Source of the DNA: Neolecta irregularis DAH-3
Taxonomy: Eukaryota; Ascomycota; Neolectomycetes; Neolectales; Neolectaceae
Length of the DNA: 20,875 nt
Assembly: GCA_001929475.1 (NCBI GenBank)
Contig: LXFE01000117.1
Span: 1 to 20,875, forward strand
Direction: 5' to 3'
Both the position numbers and the translations under genes were made by a program. The notes below the pieces were generated by a model, which worked only from the letters and a program-made list of their open reading frames with translations, did no database searches and was not told the DNA's origin. Positions 1 through 7,980 of this stretch are shown here, one piece after another (within the stretch, counting starts at the first letter, position 1; each line of letters starts with the position of its first letter).

Positions 1-786
1 GTCTGAGAGCTTCAGAGAAGGTTGGCGCTTCCGTCGGAAATATCATGAATTCTTGAAATGGCAAAATTCCACCAGCATGACTGCCTGGAGAGAGTAAGCA
101 TCAGGTAACGTATCAACAGAATACCTCCGTTGATAACATTAAAACATGGAACGGGAAGAACAAACTCTTTGTTTAAACCAGTCAGCTCTGCGATGTGAGC
201 GTATAAAGGAATTTTCTAGGGGGTAAGCAGATGATATGTCAAAGAAATCCCTTCTCAGCTGCTGCAGCTTTGCAAATCGCCATAGAGACACCTAGGATCG
301 CATTGGCTCCAAGATTGGCTACTTGTAAGATTTTTCTGGGAACAGTGACGGATACACTTATTGTCGGTTCCATCAAGTTTATTCAGGAACTTGTCAACGG
401 CTTTTTGGTCCTTTATATCCAAATTGGTCTTGATAAGGGCTGGGGCGATAATGTCATTCACGTTAGAAATGGCTTTAATAACACCTAGATGTTTCAATTG
501 GTGCCTATCGATGATATGAATCCTACCCTTCCCGCTCCATTTCGATTTATCTTTATCACGAAGCTCAAGGGCTTCATAGATACCTGCATTTATAAGAATT
601 TAAAGTCATAGAATGACCGTTACCGGTACTAGCACCAGATGGGACAATACTTCTGTGAGTGCCAGTTTCAGTGACAACATCGACTTCGACGGTAGGATTT
701 CCTTGCATGTTAGTGCAACCATTCCATCAATTGTGTTTACCTCGCGAATCGTAAACAGTTCGAGCGTAGATATTCTGGATGGCCAT
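1..786 (-). CDS. ENO1: Enolase, 5' part of gene (cut by window edge)
   Basis: Enolase converts 2-phosphoglycerate to phosphoenolpyruvate in glycolysis. The spliced product gives the N-terminal 184 residues of about 435: it starts [20 protein letters not shown], has the flexible-loop motif GASTG, then [20 protein letters not shown], then NGGSHAGG and QEFMI (the His loop and first catalytic Glu region). Exons by splice phase are 741-786, 624-701, 527-583, 356-484, 251-318, 125-215 and <1-84. Introns are 39, 40, 42, 37, 35 and 40 nt. The ATG at 786 fits the family start. The fifth intron (216-250) ends in a normal TAG with a CTTAC branch-like site but begins GGATTT, not GT; unspliced it brings an in-frame TGA. 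The metal-binding and remaining catalytic residues lie outside the window. Identity is certain; the exon 5/6 junction is inferred from the family sequence EK(K)IPLYAH. Confidence 0.96.
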
Positions 787-1206
787 AACGACTCAATAAT
801 GAGGAAGTCGGGGGAAAAGGTTCAAGTTAAAACTTAATAGAGCAACCCTGTTTCTGCAGTAAAGCAACATGGCCTTGTATTGGTTTAACTGAACTATAAT
901 TTCAAGGCTGTAATGGCTTGGGGGATAGCTCCTCATCGTTGAATCCACCCTTTCGGATGGTGAATATGAATGAAGCGTCGTCTGTTCAGATCCCGCTCCC
1001 GTTGAATTTCACTTCCTGAGTAATCTGGATTTGGGCACGGTTAGATAGGCGTGACCGTCCCAGGCCGGCAACGGAGCAGGACAGCGTCTAGTGTGGATAT
1101 GCCGAGCAGGTAGCGAGCTTGACTCGTTATTCGGAGGGTCAACGTCGAGTAAACCTTTTTCTTGCTGTTCATTCTAAAAGTATCCTCGGAGATGACATAA
1201 TAATGT
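787..1206. other. Intergenic: enolase upstream region / RRP9 3' flank
   Basis: This 420-bp stretch separates two minus-strand genes in tandem. It must hold the RRP9 3' end (right side) and the enolase promoter and leader (left side). A 65-codon minus frame at 1041-1238 overlaps the RRP9 stop and resembles no family I know, so I treat it as noise. I see no clear TATA box, repeat or RNA gene. Confidence 0.6.
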
Positions 1207-2882
1207 TTAAGGTACTCTATTATCACACTCTTTTCCATTGACTTTCAAGCAGACGAGAAAGCCTCCATTTTGGGCACCTTTCACAACCTTCCATCTTCCT
1301 GTTCTTGTCTCGCTCCCAACAGCAAATGCGATTGTAACTCCATCAATCCCTCGCTTCCCTCGTTCAGTCACACATATTTTATTTATCACCCCTTTCACTT
1401 GGACGGGAATCCTGCCTACCCTCTCAAAGCTCTTCAAATCTGCAGAAATCTTGAAGAGATTCAGAAATCCGTCCCAAGATCCCGAAATAAACATGTCCGA
1501 GTATGGAATTGAACCGAGTGCCGTGATCCACCGAGCTTGCGGAGGGAGATTGCCAGTGGGTGGATCTAACTCTGCTGAATGCTTTGATTGGTCGGGTATA
1601 TCGTGCCCATGGGCTAACTGAACGGTATAAATCGCTTTTTTTCTCGCAACACTCCATAGACGTATTGAGCTATATTGTTAGCGAGGCTCTGAAATAAGAC
1701 TAACCCATTGTCGCTTCCAGTAATGAAATGTTCTTCATCGATCATGCACACGCAATCCGTACTCCCCTCCTCAAATATCCGACTACCGCCAATTTCAGCC
1801 TCTAGCTTACGGTTTGACGATCCTTCACCACCTCCTCTGAACACCAACTGGGTTTCATCGACAATTTTCCAAACTCTAGCTGTGCGGTCTCGACTTCCTG
1901 TGGAAACACATCTCTCGTTTGAGAATGCAGATATCGAAATTACAGAATCTTGATGGCCAAAGAGGGTTTCGACGTATGTCATTTGATCCAGCTGCCATGA
2001 CTTTATAGTTCGATCGGAGGAACAGGAAAATAGTTGGTTTGAGTTGTGACGAAAAGAAATATCCTATGAGTCAGCCTTGATAAACCAGGAGATGGTATGC
2101 ATTAACGGAATCTCGGTGATGTTTCCAGCATCTCACGACATCCAGATTCGATACAAGCCGAACCACGATTCTTCCATCTTGCCCGGCAGTGACCACCCAC
2201 TCACCATTATTACTTACCTCAACCGCCAAGATTTCGGCACTATGGCCTTGAAACTGAGCATCTCCATCCCGGTTTCCCGGAGCAGAAGCAGAAAATATGG
2301 GTTTTCTGGGATTTGAGATATCCCATTTTACCAACAGGGCATCTTTTGATACTGTGAAGAGAGTGTCTTTGTATATTGCGATGGAAGTTACAGATGCTTT
2401 AGGTCGTTTCAAAAATGATACTGACGTTGGGGTTGTTAGATCAACCTTTGAAGCAATTCTAAGAAATATTTTCCCTTTTGTCTGGAGCTAGGAATGTCAA
2501 TTTTGTGCAACTGAGAACAACGGACAGCATCATCACGAAGTCTTTGTGCCAGTATATCGCGATCGACGTCTTCAGCATCGAAATCAGTCTCAGCTTTCCA
2601 GTATCAGCAATGCCCTAAAAACCACCCAATACCAATATCCCTCTTTAGGCTCTCCAAATAGTCTTTTGCCAAGCGGACTCGCTTATCTGGTGCTGATTCT
2701 CCGGCAAATCCATTCGAGTCCTCGCTTTCGATATCGCCAATATGCTTTTCGTTGTCGCTTTCGCTTCCCGAAATTTCTTCATCATGAACGATTTTCTTCT
2801 CCTTTGTGGCTTTTGGTATTCGAGAGGTAAATTTATCCTTCCGTTTACGTTTTTTCGTGGAGGCAAAGAACGGATCCGACAT
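1207..2882 (-). CDS. RRP9: U3 snoRNP WD40 protein Rrp9 (U3-55K)
   Basis: Rrp9 is the U3 snoRNP-specific beta-propeller protein of the SSU processome, needed for early pre-18S cleavage in the nucleolus. Exons 2633-2882, 2526-2593, 2107-2487, 1705-2063 and 1207-1669 join in frame to 506 residues; introns are 39, 38, 43 and 35 nt. The product has a basic N-terminus (MSDPFFASTKKRKRK), an acidic stretch, the RVRLAKDYLESLKRDI segment typical of the family, then WD repeats: SKDALLVKWD, AGQDGRIVV, CSSDRTIKSW, FGHQDSV, GSRDRTARVWK and GSDNGSIRLWS. The C-terminal RTGRWKVVKGAQNG matches the family's conserved end. I chose the ATG at 2882 because fungal homologues start MSD-FF; an in-frame ATG at 2915 would add 11 residues. 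It is divergent from PRE1, 117 bp between start codons. Confidence 0.95.
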
Positions 2883-2999
2883 TTCTGGCGAACAGTACCA
2901 AAACTTTTTTCGCACAAGATGTTTGGCAACACGTGACGTAGTATTAACACCTTAACGGCAAACGTACGTCAGCCCAATCCTTTGTCAGAAAACATCGCG
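2883..2999. promoter_or_regulatory. Divergent promoter between RRP9 and PRE1
   Basis: These 117 bp separate the two divergent start codons and must carry both promoters and leaders. They contain CACGTG (2930-2935) running into TGACGTA (2934-2940), an overlapping E-box/CRE-like pair, and a second ACGTACGT at about 2962-2969. bHLH and bZIP factors bind such motifs in fungi; their use here is inference. No PACE element (GGTGGCAAA) is seen. Confidence 0.6.
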
Positions 3000-3671
3000 A
3001 TGGAGGTTCTTCTTGCTATTAGAGGCGCCAATTTTGTGCTATGCGCTTCAAATAAAGCTGCGGTTCGAGGTATTACGGTTATCAAAGATACAGACGACAA
3101 AACAAGAAAATTGAACGATCACAATCTAGTGTTGTATTCTGGGGAAGCTGGAGATACTGTCCAATTCACTGGTATGTGTTGTATTTGAGCAGCGAATGTT
3201 TGATTGATGGCATAGAGTATATTCAGGCGAATATTCGACTTTACGGAATGCGAAACGAATGCGAATTGAACCCGGAAGCTGTCGCTTCATTCACCCGTCG
3301 GGAACTAGCTGATTCTTTACGGAGTCGTGTATAATCGAGTCTTTTGGCATAAAACTAACTTGCAGAAACCGTACCAGGTCAATCTTCTCCTGGCCGGGTT
3401 TGACGTGGTAACGAATAAAGCACATCTACACTGGATAGACTATCTTGGCGCTTCAGTCGCCGTTCCTTATGCTGCTCATGGCTACGCCGCTTATTACTGC
3501 ATGAGTATCTTTGATAGATACCATCGTCCAGATATCACGCTAGAAGAAGCCAATGATATTCTGAAGAAATGTTTCCAGGAATTGGAAAAGCGGTTACCCG
3601 TAGATGTTAAGGGATTTAATATTCATGTCGTCAACAAAAATGGTGTCATGCTATCATCTGATGGGATTTAG
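3000..3671 (+). CDS. PRE1: 20S proteasome subunit beta-4 (Pre1/PSMB2)
   Basis: This is one of the non-catalytic beta subunits of the 20S proteasome core. Exons 3000-3171, 3216-3328 and 3366-3671 give 196 residues, close to yeast Pre1 (198); introns are 44 and 37 nt. It starts directly [20 protein letters not shown] with no propeptide and no N-terminal Thr, as expected for beta-4. Family signatures include [51 protein letters not shown] and [13 protein letters not shown]. The ATG at 3000 is fixed by homology. The stop lies 18 bp from the stop of the convergent LYR gene, so the two 3' UTRs must overlap. Confidence 0.96.
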
Positions 3672-3689
3672 CTCGTTACAATACATCTG

Positions 3690-4597
3690 TTATCTGCCTT
3701 CGTTCTGTTTCTTGACCAGTTTACCATTTACATCTAATCCGTCAAATACTCCTTCCACTGCTGGAAACTGTCTTTTGATCAGCGCCGAGTATTCCGCACT
3801 GAATTTCCCGTTTACTTCCTGTACCAACTTGGGCGACTTTTTCAATAAATTTAAGAACCTTCTTCGCATATACCTAGGCGTAATGTTTCTCGCTTCCCGC
3901 GTTTTCAGCTCGCCGACAGGCTGCTTGTAGCCTTTTGGCATACCCACTTTCGTGGCTTTCTCTTCAAGCTTTGAAAACTCATCTTCAGGAAGTGGTGCGT
4001 CAAGCGACTTCAAGACTTTTGAATGATGACGATGTTTAATATTGGCCTCACGGCGTTTATCGAGTTGTTTTCCAGGTAATAGAATAGGCATTACAGGCAG
4101 AATATTTTTGAAAGTTTTCCCAACTTGGCTTTTTATCAACGCCTCTAGTGGCTCGGAAATCGTTGGAGGACATGTCCTGGGCATATGTGGTATTAAAGGC
4201 GCTGGTTTTGGGGCTGGATAATTTCGTATGTGCTGGAAAAGTCATTTTCTAGCAGATATAAGGTATCATACGGCCATCAATTGCTTTCTTCGCTTTCCCT
4301 TTCTCCCGTAGGCGCGGTTGAGTACAACTTCGGTCGCTTTGACATCCCCCGAATTTGCTAGTCTGAGGGTTGTGAGATGTTTTCTGCCAATCGCATGCCA
4401 CTTTATGAGCTTGCATTTCTGGATAGTACCGTTCGCCTCGAACCTTTCTCTGATATGAATTTTTAGACAAAATCTGCAGGGTCAGCTGTGTCGAAGCAGA
4501 TATTGTACCGAGCATCCGCATCAAAAAACTTGCGCACCTCTTTGAGAATTATCCTGTACAATGTATGCGCATATGGGTGATAGCTCATCATTGTCAT
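3690..4597 (-). CDS. LYR-motif protein, Cup1-like family
   Basis: LYR proteins are small, usually mitochondrial, helical proteins that help assemble Fe-S or respiratory complexes. Exons 4509-4597, 4272-4473 and 3690-4232 give 277 residues; introns are 35 and 39 nt. The LYR tripeptide sits at residues 13-15 (HTLYRIILKEVRKF). A helical segment with LRLANSGD and LNRAYGRKGKRRKQLMA follows, then IRNYPAPKPAPLIPHMPR, and a basic C-terminal part with ARNITPRYMRRRFLNLLKK. From memory this pattern matches the fungal Cup1-like LYRM family; no search was possible. Three in-frame ATGs (4597, 4591, 4588) could start it; the first follows an in-frame TAG. It diverges from the UMP kinase gene and converges on PRE1. 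The exact function is unknown. Confidence 0.85.
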
Positions 4598-4724
4598 CTT
4601 GAACTAAATACCCAAAGGTGATTGGGGAAGGTGGAGTCGGCAACTTCCGGGATGGACCTGGTATAACCCCGAGTTCTCCCGTTGATGAAATCGCGGGTGA
4701 GTGTCCACTTTTCTCAAGTGCAAA
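4598..4724. promoter_or_regulatory. Divergent promoter between LYR gene and UMP kinase gene
   Basis: These 127 bp lie between two divergent start codons and must hold both core promoters. An ATTGG (reverse CCAAT box) is present near 4621. No convincing TATA box is seen. Confidence 0.5.
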
Positions 4725-5675
4725 ATGATTCGACCTCGCATCAAAGCAAATAGCTTTAAACCAGGTCGGCAGTCGTTTGTCCAACAATTCGCCTCACCTC
4801 CAAAGTCACCACCCCGCAAACCTCCTTCCCCCTTTGCACTCCTAGGTCTATTCGGTGTGGGATTTCTTGCGTTTTACAGTTTAACAAATATAAGAAAGAA
4901 CGGTACGATTCCTCCTAGCCTGGCATAAAGGAGGTGTTGAATCATGAAAGAACCCAAATTGTCAATGTCAGAGCAAAAGTCCTTGCCGGATACCTCTAAA
5001 CCGACCTTTGACAAAGATAAGGTCGCCGTTATCTTCGTTCTTGGTACTAAATTGTCGTTGCATCTTGGTTTTTATGCATATAGGCGGTCCTGGGGCTGGG
5101 AAAGGTACTCAATGTGCCAACCTCGTTCAAGAAAAGGGATTTGTACATCTGTCTGCTGGGGACCTCCTACGCGCCGAACAAAATCGAAAATCCTCGCAAT
5201 ACAGTGAATTGATTTCGAAACATATACGAGAAGGGACTATTGTTCCTATGGAAGTGACTATTGCATTACTGGAGAATGCAATGAAAGAAAGCATTGCTCA
5301 GGGAGCTAGCAGATTTTTAATTGACGGATTTCCCAGGAAGATGGATCAGTGTTTGAAGTTTGAAGAAGATGTGGGTTCCCCATTCTCTTCACGTATTTAG
5401 CGCTCTAGGTCTGCGGAAGTCGATTTACTCTGCTCTTTGATTGTGACGAGGCTACTATGCTCAGTCGACTATTGAAACGAGGAGAAACTTCTGGAAGAGA
5501 AGATGATAATATTGAAAGCATCAAAAAGCGATTCCGGACGTTTGTGGAAACTACAATGCCTGTTGTCGAGTATATGGAATCAAAGGGGAAAGTCTTAAAG
5601 GTCGATTGTTTGGATATGCCTGAAAATGTTTTCAAGGTTGTCAAGGGAAAAGTTGAGGTTGCTTTGGGTATTTAG
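4725..5675 (+). CDS. URA6: UMP/CMP kinase (uridylate kinase, Ura6 type) with N-terminal membrane segment
   Basis: The enzyme phosphorylates UMP and CMP with ATP in pyrimidine nucleotide synthesis. Exons 4725-4902, 4951-5043, 5084-5370 and 5409-5675 give 274 residues; introns are 48, 40 and 38 nt. The kinase core has the P-loop GGPGAGKGTQC from residue 91, the NMP-binding motif HLSAGDLLRAEQ, EGTIVPMEVTIALLENAM, IDGFPRKMDQ, and the lid RGETSGREDDNIESIKKR. It is longer than yeast Ura6 (204) because exon 1 adds a basic leader rich in Pro, Arg and Lys and a hydrophobic helix at about residues 36-53 (FALLGLFGVGFLAFYSL), suggesting mitochondrial or membrane anchoring (inference). An in-frame ATG at 4944, inside intron 1 just before its acceptor, and another at about 4965 in exon 2 would start a soluble short form. 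Confidence 0.94.
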
Positions 5676-5789
5676 GGATTTAGCATCATTTCTTTCTTCT
5701 ATTCTTACTATCTTAGTAAAGAGTACTCTAGTGAATCTCTGGCTTGTTTTTGATATACTTCTTGATAGGGCCTTCCTATGACCTATACA

Positions 5790-6857
5790 TTACCCAACCC
5801 TATGCGTTGAAACCTTCGTTTCAGGGTCCTTTGTAATAAACCCATGTAGCGGGCTAGGCCAGGTTTCATGCATATGTTGACCAAAGACCTTTTGAATACC
5901 TTCAAATAGTTCCTCGCTGTCCTTCTTCTGGGCTCTCCAATACTCTTGCACGCAAACCTCCAGTTCATTCACAGAACCAATTCCCGTGACATTTGCGGAT
6001 TCCGTCCAGTGAGTAAAAACAAATCGTAAAGCTAGAGAAGCTATGTCATTGTCATGGTTTTGAGCCCATTCACAGGCCTTTTGGGCTGCATTGCGGAGTT
6101 CTGCAGATGCTGGGTGCCACAGGGGAGGTCCCTGAGGTCGAAGCATGCCCATACTGAGGGCACCTGCATTAAGCACGACTTTGACTCCTGCACCGTGGAT
6201 CTTGGGTAAGAATTTTTTCAGAGTTGTGTTTTGGAGAGTAAATTTGGTGTATGTGAGGATTAGATCGAGTGGTTTGTTGAATGTGTCTCGAGCTAAATTC
6301 GCCAAGTGCAAAAGTCTCTCTAATGGAAGACCTAGTCATGAGCGTAGCTCTGAAATCAAGGGTTAACCTGTGATCCCAACATTCCTGATCACTCCTTTTT
6401 CTTTGAGTTTAAAGAGGACACACAAAGCATCAAGGACTTGTTCATCAGAGACGAATTCAACATCATGACACATGACAGCATCGAGATACTCGGTGTTCAA
6501 TCTCATCAAGCTGCGATATACACTCTTCTCGATCCAGTCCTTTGAATAATCGAATTTATCTTGACTTATCCTCCCGCATTTCGTAGCTAAATAATATCGA
6601 TCTCTTGGCCATGAATTTACAAGCGAACGAAGAGCCTTGCCTAGCAAGATCTCGGAATCTCCATAGTATGGGGAGGTGTCAATCGCTCGGACTCCAAGCT
6701 CAAACGCGCGTGTTAGAATATCTTGGACTGGAATTGCATTAGGCGTCGTAGAATATTGCAGAGAAAATGTTCCCGTTCCCAGCACGATTGGTAATGATCC
6801 ATCGGCGAGATTTGTGAGAACTGGATGCTGGACTGAAGATACTGACTTGAGAGACAT
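5790..6857 (-). CDS. ARA2: Aldo/keto reductase, D-arabinose 1-dehydrogenase (Ara2) type
   Basis: Ara2 oxidises D-arabinose to D-arabinono-1,4-lactone with NAD+, a step toward erythroascorbate; the fold is a TIM-barrel aldo/keto reductase. Exons 6368-6857 and 5790-6331, split by a 36-nt intron, give 343 residues (yeast Ara2 has 335). Visible signatures are IVLGTGTFS near the N-terminus, GVRAIDTSPYYGDSEILLGKAL (catalytic Asp and Tyr), YYLATKCGR (catalytic Lys), YLDAVMCHDVEF, KGVIRNVGITG, then NAGALSMGML and a C-terminal segment ending in a VTGIGSVNEL cofactor-binding motif. The ATG at 6857 is the first in frame. It converges on the UMP kinase gene, 114 bp between stops. A plant-type L-galactose dehydrogenase label is the main alternative, but the fungal setting favours Ara2. 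Confidence 0.88.
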
Positions 6858-7231
6858 AAAAAAGCAAAATAGAGTTGGTAAGCCTTGATTAATAATATTA
6901 AAAAGTCAAATTAGTAAATATTACAGTCATTGATTTGAAGGACGATAATTAATAAATCCTAAAAACTATTGAAAAAGAACGCCTTCCATGCAATTGGATG
7001 GATCACTGTGAGTAGCAAGTGTTTATAGGTTTAAATAGATTATTGATCGGTGAGCGCAATCGTATGGGCTTTCACTGTCTTAAGTCGTAAGACTTGGGAA
7101 CGGAATAGGTTAATACAGTGGGCTACCTAACACTACAGAACAGCCCTTCTTATAGTTGCCAGCAGTAGGATGATAACATACGGAAAAAGTACAAAGAGAA
7201 GAGATAGCCGGAATAGAAAGCACAGTGAACC
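6858..7231. other. AT-rich intergenic region upstream of ARA2
   Basis: The part next to ARA2 (6885-6975) is very AT-rich and probably carries the promoter. A short perfect hairpin, GTCTTA and TAAGAC around a 5-nt loop, lies at 7077-7093. A minus frame through 7110-7231 could encode a short hydrophobic helix but cannot be joined with confidence to the ORF at its right. Nothing else is recognisable. Confidence 0.5.
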
Positions 7232-7525
7232 CTAGAACGCTGCACAGCAGTTTACCAGCCTCCCCAGAAAGTGATAAATAGTTAACTGGAAATAAGAAAA
7301 GGAAATACCTGCCATCATCATCTTGGATTCGGTCAAGGAGTGCAAAGGGCGGGTGAGTGGGTTGAGGGACTTTCCGTTGAAATTGGTGTTGCACAGTATC
7401 TTCGGCAGTGCCATATGTGCTAGCCACGCCATTAAAACCCTGTCTGAGCGGGCCTCCTTTTTGGAAATCCATGTGGGCCGCGCCACAGTACCATGTGAAG
7501 GAATGGGAAGTTGTCCGTCTGGCAT
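7232..7525 (-). CDS. Possible small gene, unknown function, ends in a CaaX-like tail
   Basis: I do not recognise this gene. An ATG at 7525 opens MPDGQLPIPSH. A 35-nt intron (7457-7491, GTACTG...AAAAAG) joins it in frame to a 49-codon stretch (exon 7309-7456) with polar, protein-like composition: GVASTYGTAEDTVQHQF, then PTHPPFALLDRIQDDDG. The next donor (GTATTT) is good but its acceptor is uncertain. A GAG acceptor (intron 7260-7308, 49 nt) gives a 69-residue product ending RLVNCCAAF, a C-terminal Cys-Cys-Ala-Ala-Phe that would fit a CaaX prenylation box. CAG or TAG acceptors further down would give other tails. Every secure intron here ends YAG or AAG, so the GAG choice is weak. It sits in an otherwise gene-poor 1.1 kb between ARA2 and PAN1. 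Confidence 0.3.
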   Translation of the reverse strand: MPDGQLPIPSHGTVARPTWISKKEARSDRVLMAWLAHMALPKILCNTNFNGKSLNPLTRPLHSLTESKMMMAGISFSYFQLTIYHFLGRLVNCCAAF

Positions 7526-7980
7526 TTCACAACTATTCCTAAGGGTTCGAATTTCCAACTATAAGACGGTCTTGCCAACTCTAATAAAACAAACACCAAG
7601 ATAATTTGTAGTATACAGTCAATAACAATTCCTTATGATTAGAGCCACGACAGATTTTCAAAGCCAAGAGTTTTGACTGCACCTAGAAAAGTCATGCGAT
7701 CCTATGGGGATCAGTCTCTACTTGTTGATACCCCAAGTACTTATAGCTTAGCAACAAGTATAGAAAATGTTTGAGCCATCATATTTAATGACCGCACCCC
7801 GTCTGTAAGCAGCCAGTTTGGCATCAATTGATTATGATACGCTGAAGGTTTAAATAAAATGACTCTGGCATTCAAAACGACACTGAAAGAAGAAAGCATT
7901 ACTCCTCTACAATAGCAAAGCCGAATAGACTCCTAAACCAATCACCTCTCGAGAAATCTGAATCAAGTGTCTGCAAGAAA
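7526..7980. other. Intergenic: PAN1 3' flank
   Basis: This 455-bp stretch is AT-rich, with no ORF that resembles a family and no RNA gene I can fold. A GGTTCGAAT at about 7545-7553 resembles a tRNA T-loop, but the flanks do not pair. The PAN1 3' UTR must lie at the right end. Confidence 0.5.

Noticed and set aside
7540-7560. GGTTCGAAT resembling a tRNA T-loop
   Set aside because: The five bases on each side do not pair and no anticodon or D arm can be drawn on either strand.
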